Positions 1 to 7,538 of a DNA stretch of 23,721 nucleotides are shown here, one piece after another. The stretch covers positions 1 to 23,721 of the forward strand of contig JBHJOH010000109.1 in assembly GCA_050329955.1 (NCBI GenBank). Reading direction: 5' to 3'. Numbering within the stretch: the stretch's first letter is position 1; each line of letters begins with the position of its first letter. The position numbers were made by a program, and so were the translations under genes. The DNA is from JAOUGY01 sp050329955. Lineage in GTDB: Bacteria > Actinomycetota > Acidimicrobiia > Spongiisociales > ZC4RG35. Below the pieces are notes generated by a model that was given only the letters and a program-made list of their open reading frames with translations, made no database searches and was not told the DNA's origin.

Positions 1-377
1 CCTTCCGGGTCCCGCAGGTGAGCGAAGCGACCGGTACCTTCTGCGTCCTCAGCTTCGTGCGGGCGATCGCACTCCACACCGGCGGCGGTGAGCGCCGCTA
101 CGAACCCGTCCAAGTCGTCCACCCGATAGTTCACCATCGCCTGATTGCGCGGCACCGTGAGTGTTCCGTCCGCAGGCATGATGGCGAACACGATGTGCCG
201 GCGCACCTCGACCTCGTGGAGGTCACGGTGGTACAGCTCGACGAAGAAGGTCGGTCGGACGCCCGGCTCATCCATTCGAACGAGGTCGAGTCCGAAGTGC
301 GTCCGGTACCACTCCGCCAGCCGTTCGGTGTCCTCGGCGAAGAGGAACACCCCACCTATCCCGATCAGTTGGGCCAC
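1..377 (-). CDS. VOC (glyoxalase/bleomycin-resistance) fold protein, partial
   Basis: The reading frame is open from a GTG at 377-375 to the left edge, so the C-terminus is missing. A clear ribosome site (GGGAGG) lies 7 nt before the GTG. The translation begins VAQLIGIGGVFLF and continues AEDTERLAEWYRTHFGLDL, the usual first beta-alpha unit of a VOC domain. A second unit reads MVNYRVDDLDGFVAALTAAGV, and the visible end is RFAHLRDPEG, the conserved last strand of the family. VOC proteins bind a metal or small molecule and include glyoxalases, dioxygenases and antibiotic-binding proteins. Nothing here picks out a substrate. A TAGAGT box at 417-412 could be the -10 of a short-leader promoter. 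The domain call is sound; the function is unknown. Confidence 0.85.
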   Translation of the reverse strand, partial: MAQLIGIGGVFLFAEDTERLAEWYRTHFGLDLVRMDEPGVRPTFFVELYHRDLHEVEVRRHIVFAIMPADGTLTVPRNQAMVNYRVDDLDGFVAALTAAGVECDRPHEAEDAEGTGRFAHLRDPE

Positions 378-458
378 GATCACACCTCCCGGCTACTGCG
401 CAGTCGTTGGAACTCTAGGGGGTCCGACGTCAGGAGGGCGGGGAGTGCCCCCTCCGTC

Positions 459-475
459 TCGGCCCAGGGGGCCGA
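459..475. terminator. Hairpin between the Fic remnant and the VOC gene
   Basis: TCGGCCC and GGGCCGA pair perfectly over 7 bp around an AGG loop. It lies downstream of the Fic remnant on the minus strand. There is no T-tract, so the terminator role is only inferred. The rest of the 378-574 spacer holds no gene I can support. Confidence 0.35.
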
Positions 476-574
476 TCCACCTCCCCTAACGCTCGCAGAG
501 CTCGCGGCGAGGAGACCGGACGGGGAGTGCGGCCTTGTCCGACGCGGACCCCGGGGGGAATGGGAAGGTCCCAG

Positions 575-827
575 CTACTCCGTTTGGTACACCGCGTTGT
601 AGACCGACCGGGCCAGGTACACGCGATTGCGTTGTTGGCCGGTGTTCTCTTCCAGTGCCGACGCTGATGAGGTCGTCGATGGCCTTCTGGGCGGTGGGGA
701 AGGTCACTTCGAGTCGTTTGGCGACGCCGGCGGCGGTGACGTACGGGGTGTCGAAGATCAGATCACAGAGCCTGAGGGCGGTGGGAGAGGCGCCCCGGTC
801 GAGAAGTTGCGTCCTTCTGGGCGCCAC
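575..827 (-). pseudogene. C-terminal winged-helix remnant of a Fic-family protein, frameshifted
   Basis: Read on the minus strand, 827 to about 657 encodes TALRLCDLIFDTPYVT followed by AAGVAKRLEVTFPTAQKAID and DLISVGT. This is the winged-helix segment at the C-terminus of many Fic proteins. The frame then slips at about 651-657. In the next frame the expected ending resumes: EENTGQQRNRVYLARSV, then YNAVYQTE and a TAG at 577-575. The family pattern (GxLEExTGxxRNRxY) would be restored by two more bases. The catalytic HPFxxGNGR part is absent, and an in-frame TGA lies just upstream of 827. I read it as a decayed remnant whose 5' part was lost, possibly when the region holding the dioxygenase gene was joined here. 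It is not the missing part of the intact Fic gene at 3763-4758, which has its own different C-terminus. Confidence 0.7.
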
Positions 828-885
828 CGACGCCTCGAATCACATATCGTGCATTGTCGGCTGACCGCGAACAGTGAGGTATGCC

Positions 886-1758
886 ATGGATCAAGACTCG
901 GCGCCGCTCAAAGCCCTGAGCGCAACACAGGTCGAGCACTTCCGCGACAACGGGTTCCTCTCGCCGGTGGACGCGCTCACCGCCGATGAAGCACGCCAGG
1001 CTCGGGCGTTTGTCGAGTCGGTCGAAGCGGTCCATGGCGGGTCCGAGAAGACCTGGCCGCGGGCCTGGTCGTTGAAGCCACACCTGCTGTTCACCGGACT
1101 CGATCAGGTGGTGCATCATCCGAAGGTCCTCGACGCGGTGGAGGACATCGTCGGCCCGGACATCCTGTGCTGGTCCAGCCGCCTTTTCATCAAAGACAAG
1201 AACGACGGCGGCTTCGTGTCGTGGCATCAGGATGTGCCGTACTGGGGTCTGGACGTCACCGAGAACATCGTCACGGCGTGGGTGGCGCTCTCCCCCGCCA
1301 CCCGCGCCAACGGCTGCATGAAGGTGGTTCCCGGCTCGCATCGCGAGCTGATCCCGCACCGCGAGGGCGTGTCGAACAACCTGTTGCTGCGGGGGCAGGA
1401 AGTAGCGGTGGAGGTCGACGAGGAGCAGGCGGTGTACATGGATCTTGCACCGGGCCAGCTCTCGTTCCATCACGGCCTGATGGTCCACGGCTCCGAGGAG
1501 AGCCAGGACGACGAGCGCCGCATCGGGTACGCGGTCCGCTACATCCCGGCTCGCGTCAAGCCGGTCGACGGGCTGCCCAAGGACTACGTGCAACTCGTGC
1601 GAGGGGTCGACAACTACCACCACTTCGCTCACGAGCCGCGGCCCGTGAGCGATCTCGACCCTGTGGCAGTGGCGCACCACAAACAGGCCACCGAGACGTA
1701 TCACGAGATCAATCGTCTCGCCGCCGCCAAGCATGCGGAGATGACGGCCACTTCCTGA
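886..1758 (+). CDS. Phytanoyl-CoA dioxygenase (PhyH) family Fe(II)/2-oxoglutarate oxygenase
   Basis: This is a 290-residue soluble protein of the PhyH family, non-haem iron enzymes that hydroxylate a substrate using O2 and 2-oxoglutarate. The iron triad is visible: H114 and D116 in SWHQDVPYW, and H201 in GLMVHGSEES. R212 or R218 in the following RRIGYAVRY can bind 2-oxoglutarate. The N-terminal helix ending in FRDNGFLSP is also typical. I chose ATG 886 because GTGAGG lies 6 nt upstream; an in-frame GTG at 874 is possible but coincides with that ribosome site. The DUF1330 gene follows 69 bp downstream on the same strand, so the two may be cotranscribed. The substrate is not readable; bacterial members act on ectoine, lipids, alkaloids or antibiotics. 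Confidence 0.9.
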   Translation: MDQDSAPLKALSATQVEHFRDNGFLSPVDALTADEARQARAFVESVEAVHGGSEKTWPRAWSLKPHLLFTGLDQVVHHPKVLDAVEDIVGPDILCWSSRLFIKDKNDGGFVSWHQDVPYWGLDVTENIVTAWVALSPATRANGCMKVVPGSHRELIPHREGVSNNLLLRGQEVAVEVDEEQAVYMDLAPGQLSFHHGLMVHGSEESQDDERRIGYAVRYIPARVKPVDGLPKDYVQLVRGVDNYHHFAHEPRPVSDLDPVAVAHHKQATETYHEINRLAAAKHAEMTATS

Positions 1759-1827
1759 GCCGTTCCACCCGCCCGAACCGTCAAAGCCGGCGCGTCCACG
1801 CGCCGGCGCCCAAACTCGGAGGAAACG

Positions 1828-2121
1828 ATGCCAAAGGGCTACCTGATCGCTCAGATCGACGTTCACGACATGGAGGCATACCGGGAGTACGGCGCCCAGG
1901 TGCCCGCGACCCTCGAGGGAACCGAGGGGAGATTCCTGGTTCGTGGCGGCCGGATCGAACCACTCGAAGGCGATGCCCCTCCGCAGCGAACGGTGGTCCT
2001 CGAGTTCCCGAGCATCGACGACGCACGAAACTGGTACGAGTCCGATGCGTATCAGGCGCTCATACCGCTGCGTCACGCCGCGGCGGTGACCCGTTCGTTC
2101 CTCGTCGAGGGTCCGGACTGA
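1828..2121 (+). CDS. DUF1330 family small protein
   Basis: A 97-residue protein starting MPKGYLIAQIDVHDMEAYREY, with the family's middle GRFLVRGGRIEPLEG and late EFPSIDDARNWYESDAYQ segments. DUF1330 proteins have a dimeric ferredoxin-like alpha/beta-barrel fold, related to small monooxygenases such as YciI and EthD. No reaction is established for most of them. GGAGG lies 6 nt before the ATG. It probably forms a short transcription unit with the PhyH oxygenase upstream and faces the FAD oxidoreductase, whose stop codon is 19 bp away. A role as companion to the oxygenase is my inference. Confidence 0.88.
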   Translation: MPKGYLIAQIDVHDMEAYREYGAQVPATLEGTEGRFLVRGGRIEPLEGDAPPQRTVVLEFPSIDDARNWYESDAYQALIPLRHAAAVTRSFLVEGPD

Positions 2122-2127
2122 AGCCCA

Positions 2128-2155
2128 GCCCGGGAGGCGATCACACCGCCTGGGC
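2128..2155. terminator. Possible shared terminator hairpin between convergent genes
   Basis: AGGCG and CGCCT pair around a 7-nt loop. GCCC and GGGC extend the stem beyond a GGG bulge. It lies between the convergent DUF1330 and FAD genes and overlaps the end of the latter. There is no T-tract; support is the fold and position only. Confidence 0.35.
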
Positions 2156-3553
2156 GGCCTGTCTCCCGGCGATGCGTCCGAAGACGAGCGCCTGCCCGAC
2201 GGCAGCTCCGGAGTGATAGCTGGCTCCGTGGAACCCGCCGATCGCTTCGCCGGCTGCATACAGCCCTTCGATGTGGCCATCGGCCGTCAGGACCCGCGTG
2301 TTCTCGTCGATCGCCAGTCCGGCATAGGTGGCGAGGAAGTGGCTCTTGGCTTCGTAGGCGTAGAACGGCGGCGTCTCGATCTTCACCGGCACGCCGATGT
2401 TGGCCGAGAGGTGGCTGCGACCGAACTCGGGGTCGGCGCCGGCGTCCACGAAGTTGTTGTACCGCTCGACCGTGTCGACCAGCTCCTGGCGCGGAACGTG
2501 CATGCGGTCGGCTAGTTCTTCGATGGTGTCGGCCTTGACCAGCAGTCGGATCCGCGACTCGTCGAGTCCTGACACCACGTTTTCGGGCGGAAGGGCGCCG
2601 GCTGCGTTCCTGGTGTTCTGTACCCCCCGGTCGAAGATCGGCTGGTCGAAGACCATGAATCCGACACCGTCGGTCTGGTCGATGGAAGCCATCCCGATGT
2701 CCTTGTAGGGGATGGACTCGTTCACGAAACGGCGCCCCTGCCGGTTGACGATGATGGCCCCCAGGTAGAAGACGAGGCAGATCTCGGTGGCGCCGTCCCC
2801 GGTGACGTGCAGCTCATAGCTCGGCTTGACGTATTCCATGTCACGGAAGAAGGCGCCCAACGGCTCCGCCATGCGCAGGTGATCGCCGGTGTGGCCCACT
2901 CCGGTGGTCGCCGCCATTCCGATGAAGCGCCGATCGATAGCGGCCAGACGCTCAGGGGAGCGGGCGAATCCGCCGGTGGCCAGCACCACCCCGCCGCGGG
3001 CCCGGACGCGGGTCTCGTTCATCCGGTCCCGAAGCTCGATGCCGGTCACCCGCCGGTCGCTGTCGGTGATGAGCCCGGTGACGGCGCAGTGGTAGAGGAC
3101 GTTGGCGCCGTGGCGTTCCGCTTCGCGCTTGAGGATCCTCACCATGTCGAGTGGGTCGGAGAAGTGCCCGCGGGGACGGCTCATGCCGGCGGCAGCGGTC
3201 GTCGCCTCGGCCCACTGCACCCCCATGTCCGTCAACCAGCGGTAGGTGTCCAGTTGATTGTCGGCGTACGTGCGGACGAGGCCGGGGATGTTCTTGCCGC
3301 CGCCCACCGCCAGCAGGTCCTGGTACAGCAGTTCGCTGGAATCCTCGATGCCCAACCGCTCCTGCACGTCGGTTCCGGCAAAAGCCACCATGCCCACGTT
3401 GATGGCAGTCGAGGACTCCCAGATCTTGCCCTGCTTCTCGAAGACGACGGTCCTCGCCCCGGCTTTCGCAGCTTCGATGGCGGCCGCCAGCCCCGCCCCG
3501 CCGGCGCCGGCGATCACCACGTCGAACTCGGCGTCCCACCCGTCTTCCGTCAT
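2141..3553 (-). CDS. FAD-dependent oxidoreductase, fumarate reductase/3-ketosteroid dehydrogenase-like
   Basis: The protein has 470 residues. The dinucleotide site VVIAGAGGAGLAAAIEAA (GxGxxG, residues 16-21) is followed by the ribose-binding E39 in TVVFEK. A second FAD contact, LATGGFA, is at 191-197. The C-terminal GLYAAGEAIGGFHGASYHSG segment marks the fumarate reductase/succinate dehydrogenase flavoprotein superfamily. These enzymes reduce or desaturate an activated C-C bond. A longer frame opens at 3589, but AAGGAG lies 5 nt before the ATG at 3553, which decides the start. There is no signal peptide, haem or membrane anchor, so it is probably a soluble single-subunit enzyme. It is convergent with the PhyH/DUF1330 pair, so cotranscription is excluded. 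Confidence 0.88.
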   Translation of the reverse strand: MTEDGWDAEFDVVIAGAGGAGLAAAIEAAKAGARTVVFEKQGKIWESSTAINVGMVAFAGTDVQERLGIEDSSELLYQDLLAVGGGKNIPGLVRTYADNQLDTYRWLTDMGVQWAEATTAAAGMSRPRGHFSDPLDMVRILKREAERHGANVLYHCAVTGLITDSDRRVTGIELRDRMNETRVRARGGVVLATGGFARSPERLAAIDRRFIGMAATTGVGHTGDHLRMAEPLGAFFRDMEYVKPSYELHVTGDGATEICLVFYLGAIIVNRQGRRFVNESIPYKDIGMASIDQTDGVGFMVFDQPIFDRGVQNTRNAAGALPPENVVSGLDESRIRLLVKADTIEELADRMHVPRQELVDTVERYNNFVDAGADPEFGRSHLSANIGVPVKIETPPFYAYEAKSHFLATYAGLAIDENTRVLTADGHIEGLYAAGEAIGGFHGASYHSGAAVGQALVFGRIAGRQAAQAV

Positions 3554-3630
3554 CACAGCTCCTTGATCCAGGCCGGCGTACCCTATCAACAGGTGTGGGG
3601 GCTAGATCCGTCGGGAGCGCCATCCCATCG

Positions 3631-3721
3631 GAGTCGGGAGTCGAGATTGGAGATGCTGCGGCGATTTGCGATGCTGCGCTCGCGCATTGGGAGTCTCGGC
3701 TGAAGGATCTCGGCCTGCTCT
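3631..3721. repeat. Degenerate period-7 repeat tract
   Basis: This spacer between the FAD gene and the Fic gene can be cut into 7-mers that echo each other. Examples are GAGTCGG-GAGTCGA at 3631-3644, GCGAT at the end of consecutive heptads (3661-3672), and TCTCGGC at 3694 and again at 3708. I see no coding gene in 3554-3762. Confidence 0.45.
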
Positions 3722-3762
3722 GAGGTGCTGACGTGGGGGTTGGTCCTCTGGACGGCGCGCGT

Positions 3763-4758
3763 TCAACGCTCCCGCAGTCCGCGCGAAACGAGGTATTCGT
3801 CGACCCAGTTGCGCGAGCTTCGCCACTGGCCGTCCGGACCTTTGGCGGCCTGGAGCCGACCCCGAGATGCGGCAACGCGGAGTGCGGCGAGGCTGATTCG
3901 GTTATCCACGAGGCCGGCCAGAGGAACCATCCTGGCCGGGCCCGCGACGGCTGGGACGACGAACTTGTAGAGGTTGTCGAGGATGGCGCGTGCAATGAAT
4001 TCCCCCAACGCACCGGGGTCACCGCTGTCCGCACGCTGAAGCGCTCGGAGGTACGCGCTCCGCTGGTTCTTGTAGATGATGGCCGGCGGGTAGCCCATTC
4101 GGACCAGCATCAGGTTCAGGGCGAGCCGCCCCACGCGGCCATTGCCGTCGAGGAACGGGTGGATGCGTTCGAAGGTGCAGTGACTCACGGCGAGATCCTC
4201 GGGCGTACCAAGGGTTCCAGGTGTGATTCTGTTTGCGTCGTCGAGCCAGTCATTCATCTGGGCGTCGATCTCGACCCACGAGGGTGGCTTCATGCCACCG
4301 GCGAATCCGGCGATCTCGTGACGACGAAAGGAACCAGGCGACTCCTCGGGAAACGCGTCAGAAGGGGGGAGAACCTCCCAGAGCGGCCCGAGCGCCATCC
4401 GATGGATGTGGCGGATCTCGGTGAGGGTGACAGTGTCGTCGTGCTCCCCGTACGGATCGACGGCTTGGCCGTAGACCCAGTCGGCTGCGTCGGCGTAGCC
4501 CTTCACTTCGAGGTATTCGCCAAGCTGCTTGTTCCCTACGGCCTTACCTTCATCGAGCAGCGCCTCGACCTGTTGCAGGACGAGGGTGTTGCCTTCGATC
4601 GCTGTCGAGTGGTGTGCCTCTGCGTACCAGATGTTCCGCCAGATATCGGCGGCCTCCAGCCGGTTGGGTAGACCGCCCAATCGGTCCCACAGCTCCAGTG
4701 TCTGGGTATGCAGCCGCTCGTAGACTGACTCCCGGGAAGGCCGTCCTCTCGGTGACAT
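3763..4758 (-). CDS. Fic family protein (AMP-transferase), class II
   Basis: A 331-residue Fic protein. The catalytic loop HPFLDGNGRVGR is complete at 200-211, with H200 as the base and N206/R208 contacting the nucleotide. An inhibitory motif STAIEGN is at 51-57, ahead of the Fic core, with E55 as the blocking glutamate; this makes it class II, self-inhibited. Fic enzymes usually transfer AMP to a hydroxyl on a target protein. The C-terminal part (about 285-331, ISLAALRVAAS then VDEYLVSRGL) looks like a small helical DNA-binding or regulatory domain. I chose ATG 4758 because upstream extension would run through the tRNA gene. TAGAGT sits 7 nt before this ATG, fitting leaderless expression. 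No antitoxin-like partner is adjacent. Confidence 0.9.
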   Translation of the reverse strand: MSPRGRPSRESVYERLHTQTLELWDRLGGLPNRLEAADIWRNIWYAEAHHSTAIEGNTLVLQQVEALLDEGKAVGNKQLGEYLEVKGYADAADWVYGQAVDPYGEHDDTVTLTEIRHIHRMALGPLWEVLPPSDAFPEESPGSFRRHEIAGFAGGMKPPSWVEIDAQMNDWLDDANRITPGTLGTPEDLAVSHCTFERIHPFLDGNGRVGRLALNLMLVRMGYPPAIIYKNQRSAYLRALQRADSGDPGALGEFIARAILDNLYKFVVPAVAGPARMVPLAGLVDNRISLAALRVAASRGRLQAAKGPDGQWRSSRNWVDEYLVSRGLRER

Positions 4759-4765
4759 GCTCACG

Positions 4766-4771
4766 ACTCTA
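4766..4771 (-). promoter_or_regulatory. -10 box of a leaderless promoter for the Fic gene
   Basis: TAGAGT (TANNNT) ends 7 nt before ATG 4758, and no ribosome site is visible. The spacing matches the -10 boxes of at least six other genes in the window. No good -35 is seen. Confidence 0.5.
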
Positions 4772-4841
4772 GGGAAGTTGTCGAGTTTGAGCGATATCAA
4801 TTGAACCGAACATAACAACACGCGTGTAGTTCGGGGCTTGA

Positions 4842-5057
4842 TCACTCCCGTCCGAAGCGGAGAGCCTGGCGCATGCCCTCGACGATCTCTACGCGCAAAA
4901 CCAGACGGACAAACGACGGACAAGACCGGGCAATCCAGGAAATCGCGAAGAGGGCACGCACCCAGATTCCCGGATGGCGCTTGGCATTTCGCCAGTGGGC
5001 CCCGTGGGACTCGAACCCACAACCAACGGGTTAAAAGCCCGGTGCTCTGCCAATTGA
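4842..5057 (+). pseudogene. Possible integrase C-terminal remnant reading into tRNA-Lys
   Basis: After an in-frame TGA at 4839-4841, a plus-strand frame stays open for 71 codons and stops inside the tRNA gene. It starts SLPSEAESLAHALDDLYAQN and ends PVGLEPTTNGL-KARCSAN. The ALDDLYA segment resembles tails of actinobacterial tyrosine recombinases. The ending is the antisense translation of a tRNA, as seen where an integrase gene overlaps its own attachment site. No start codon or catalytic domain remains. The alternative is chance, since the last 20 residues are dictated by the tRNA. Confidence 0.35.
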
Positions 5058-5068
5058 GCTAGAGGCCC
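4996..5068 (-). tRNA. tRNA-Lys (anticodon TTT)
   Basis: On the minus strand 73 nt fold as a full cloverleaf. The acceptor GGGCCTC pairs with GGGGCCC (one G-T pair). The anticodon stem CCGGG/CCCGT holds the loop CTTTTAA, so the anticodon is TTT. The T stem GTGGG/CCCAC holds TTCGAGT. The discriminator base is A at 4996 and CCA is not encoded. It is divergent from the first MFS gene. Confidence 0.96.
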
Positions 5069-5093
5069 GGGTGGTGTGCCCGGTGGCACTGAG

Positions 5094-5099
5094 AGATTA
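5094..5099 (-). promoter_or_regulatory. Extended -10 promoter of tRNA-Lys
   Basis: On the minus strand TGTAATCT gives a TAATCT -10 box with an upstream TG. It is about 25 nt before the mature tRNA 5' end, leaving a short leader for RNase P to remove. No clear -35 is seen. It sits close to the divergent MFS -10 at 5118. Confidence 0.5.
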
Positions 5100-5117
5100 C
5101 ACCCGGCTCGGGAACGC

Positions 5118-5123
5118 TACCTT
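5118..5123 (+). promoter_or_regulatory. -10 box of a leaderless promoter for the first MFS gene
   Basis: TACCTT ends 6 nt before ATG 5130, so transcription would begin at or next to the start codon. TTACAC at 5097-5102 is a weak -35 candidate with a short 15-bp spacer. This supports ATG 5130 over the GTG at 5076. Confidence 0.55.
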
Positions 5124-5129
5124 GCCGGG

Positions 5130-6308
5130 ATGGAGTCCCCCGACGAGTTTCGTGTGCGTTCGCTCGCGGTCGGGGTGTACCTGCCCAACTTCCTGTATGC
5201 GGCCGGCCAGGGGGCGGTGATCCCCGTCATCGTGCTCCTTGCCCTCGACCTGGGTGCCTCACCGGCGATGGCGGGCGTGATCGTGGCGCTGAAGGGACTG
5301 GGGACCGTGCTGTTCGACGCCCCGGCCGGGGTGCTGGTGGCGCGGATCGCGGAACGCAACGCCATGGTGGCTGCCACTGTCACCCTCGCCCTGGCGGCGG
5401 GCGGCATTGCCCTGGGCCCCGGCCTGATGGCGTACGCCGGCCTGGTGGTGATCCTCGGTGCCGGGTCATCGGTATGGACCCTGGCCCGGATCGCCTATGC
5501 CATGGAGGCGTCGCCGGCAGGGCACCGGGGGCGGGTGATGTCGACCATGGGCGGGTTCACGCGCGTGGGGCTCACGGTGGGGCCGTTCCTGGGGGGTGCC
5601 GCCACGCTGGTGCTGGGGCTGGCCGGGCCTTTCCTGGTGCAGGCGTTGCTGGGTGTCATCGCCACCGCCACCTTGTCGCTCTCGAAGAGCGCGATTGCAC
5701 CGCCCGACGGCCGTCGTCACATGCCGCTCACCCGGGTGTTCATCGACCATCGTCGGGTGTTCGCCACCGCCGGGGTCGCCATGGTGTGCGTCGAGGCCAT
5801 CCGGGCGTCGCGGCAGGTGATCATCCCGCTGTGGGGAAGTCAGATCGGCATGACCGCCGGCCAGATCTCGGTGATCTTCGGGATCTCGGCAGCCATGGAG
5901 GTTGTCGCCTTCTATCCGGTGGGCGTGCTGATGGACCGAAAGGGCCGCAAGTGGGCATCGGTGCCCTCGGTGTCGCTGCTGGCGGTGGGCGTTGCCGCCA
6001 TTCCCCTCACCTCCTCGGTGCTCACCCTCACCCTGGTGGGCATTCTCATCGGTCTGGCCAACGGGATGGGCTCAGGGCTGAACATGACCCTCAGCTCCGA
6101 CCTGGCGCCGCCGGAGGCGCGCAGCGAGTTCATCGGACTGTGGCGGCTGGTCGGCGACCTGGGAACCACGGGCGGGCCGATGCTGGTGGCCGGGATCACG
6201 GCGATCGCCACCCTCGGGGTGTCGGCGGTGGGTATGGGGTTGGTGGGCGCCGCCGGGGCGGCCCTGCTGTTGCTGGTGGTTCCCGAGACCAGAGCCAAGC
6301 CCACCTGA
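5130..6308 (+). CDS. MFS transporter, first of a tandem pair
   Basis: A 392-residue membrane protein with about twelve hydrophobic segments, the first at YLPNFLYAAGQGAVIPVIVL. Major facilitator signatures are present: the loop after segment 2 (FDAPAGVLVARIAERN) and the stronger loop between segments 8 and 9 (MDRKGRKWASVPS), a good match to motif A. GHRGRVMSTMGG lies in the first half. It most resembles drug/metabolite proton antiporters. It is followed 45 bp later by a close paralogue: of the first 80 aligned residues I count roughly 58 identical. The frame could open at GTG 5076, but the leaderless -10 and the paralogue's N-terminus (MESP-FRVRSL) support 5130. The substrate is unknown. Confidence 0.88.
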   Translation: MESPDEFRVRSLAVGVYLPNFLYAAGQGAVIPVIVLLALDLGASPAMAGVIVALKGLGTVLFDAPAGVLVARIAERNAMVAATVTLALAAGGIALGPGLMAYAGLVVILGAGSSVWTLARIAYAMEASPAGHRGRVMSTMGGFTRVGLTVGPFLGGAATLVLGLAGPFLVQALLGVIATATLSLSKSAIAPPDGRRHMPLTRVFIDHRRVFATAGVAMVCVEAIRASRQVIIPLWGSQIGMTAGQISVIFGISAAMEVVAFYPVGVLMDRKGRKWASVPSVSLLAVGVAAIPLTSSVLTLTLVGILIGLANGMGSGLNMTLSSDLAPPEARSEFIGLWRLVGDLGTTGGPMLVAGITAIATLGVSAVGMGLVGAAGAALLLLVVPETRAKPT

Positions 6309-6341
6309 GCCACCACCGATCAGCGGCGTCGCGACCGGCAC

Positions 6342-6347
6342 TAGTTT
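6342..6347 (+). promoter_or_regulatory. -10 box of a leaderless promoter for the second MFS gene
   Basis: TAGTTT ends 6 nt before GTG 6354, the same spacing as at the first copy although the surrounding bases differ. There is no ribosome site upstream of 6354. Confidence 0.55.
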
Positions 6348-6353
6348 GCACCG

Positions 6354-7538
6354 GTGGAATCACCTGAGCCGTTCCGGGTGCGGTCGCTCACCATGGCCGT
6401 GTACCTGCCGAACTTCATGTTCGCCGTGGGTCAGGGCGCAGCCATTCCCGTCATCGCCCTGCTGGCGCTCGATCTGGGGGCCAACCCGGCGGTGGCCGGG
6501 GTGACCGTGGCCCTGCGCGGTCTGGGAACCATGCTCTTCGATGCCCCGGCGGGAATCCTGGTGGCACGCATCGGCGAGCGGAAGTCGATGCTGGTTGCCT
6601 CGGTGGTGTTGGCCGGAGTGGCAGGCGCGGTCGGGTTGCGCCCATCCCTCCCGGTGTACGCCGGGCTGGTGTTCCTGCTCGGCGGTTGCTGGTCGATCTG
6701 GTCGCTGGCGCGTCTCTCCTACGCCACCGAGGCCTCGCCGGTCGCCCACCGGGGACGGGTCATGTCGACCATGGGCGGCGTCACCCGGATGGGCCAGTCG
6801 GTGGGTCCGTTCCTCGCCAGCGTCGCCGTGATCCCGTTCGGGCTGGCCGCCCCCTTCGTCATCCAGGCCCTGCTGGGTGTGATCGCCACCGTCACCATGG
6901 CCCTTTCCAAGACCGTGGACCCACCGTCGGGCCGAACCGCCCCTGGCCACACCGGTCTCGTCGAGGTATTCCGGCAGCACCGCAGCACCTTTGCCACCGC
7001 CGGTGTGGCGGTGGTGTGCATCCAGGCGCTGCGGGCGTCGCGCCAGGCGATCATCCCGTTGTGGGGCGACCAGATCGGCATGACCGCCAGCCAGATCTCG
7101 ATCATCTTCGGAATCTCCTCGGCGATGGAGGTCGCCATCTTCTATCCGATGGGCATGCTGATGGACCGCAAGGGCCGCAAATGGGCGTCGGTTCCGTCGA
7201 TGGCGCTCCTGTCGGTGGGGGTGGCGGCCATCCCGCTCACATCCTCGGCCGGCACCCTTATGGCAGTTGGTGTCCTGATCGGACTGGCCAATGGGATGGG
7301 GGCGGGGCTCAACATGACCCTCGCCTCCGACCTGTCACCTCCCGGCGCCCGCAGCGAGTTCCTGGGCTTGTGGCGCTTCATCACTGACGCCGGGATGGTG
7401 GGCGGACCCATGCTGGTGGCGGGCATCACCGCCGTCGCCACCCTCGGCGCTTCGGCCGTGGTGATGGGGGTGGTCGGCGCAGTCGGAACGGCGGTGCTGT
7501 GGGTGGCCGTCCCCGAGACGAGGGTCCCCGACCCGTGA
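6354..7538 (+). CDS. MFS transporter, second of a tandem pair
   Basis: A 394-residue paralogue of the preceding transporter with the same length, segment pattern and signatures (FDAPAGILVARIGERK, MDRKGRKWASVPS). Its GTG start aligns with the ATG of the first copy. Divergence is spread along the whole protein and at the DNA level, so the duplication is old rather than an assembly artefact. The stop overlaps the start of the methyltransferase gene (GTGA), so those two are translationally coupled. Its own promoter-like box suggests it can be expressed separately from the first copy. Two copies kept side by side hint at different substrates or conditions; this is inference. Confidence 0.88.
   Translation: MESPEPFRVRSLTMAVYLPNFMFAVGQGAAIPVIALLALDLGANPAVAGVTVALRGLGTMLFDAPAGILVARIGERKSMLVASVVLAGVAGAVGLRPSLPVYAGLVFLLGGCWSIWSLARLSYATEASPVAHRGRVMSTMGGVTRMGQSVGPFLASVAVIPFGLAAPFVIQALLGVIATVTMALSKTVDPPSGRTAPGHTGLVEVFRQHRSTFATAGVAVVCIQALRASRQAIIPLWGDQIGMTASQISIIFGISSAMEVAIFYPMGMLMDRKGRKWASVPSMALLSVGVAAIPLTSSAGTLMAVGVLIGLANGMGAGLNMTLASDLSPPGARSEFLGLWRFITDAGMVGGPMLVAGITAVATLGASAVVMGVVGAVGTAVLWVAVPETRVPDP

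Noticed and set aside
763..2280. 505-codon minus-strand open frame opposite the PhyH and DUF1330 genes
   Set aside because: It is antisense to two genes with clear family motifs, has no recognisable domain, and reflects codon bias in high-GC DNA.
3733..4671. 312-codon plus-strand open frame over the Fic gene
   Set aside because: Antisense to the intact Fic motif HPFLDGNGRVGR and without family features of its own.
4759..5022. N-terminal extension of the Fic gene to 5022
   Set aside because: It would translate through the 3' half of tRNA-Lys and adds sequence not seen in Fic proteins; TAGAGT before 4758 gives a better start.
5130..7538. Tandem MFS genes as an assembly duplication
   Set aside because: The copies differ throughout at DNA and protein level and have different intergenic sequence, so both are real.
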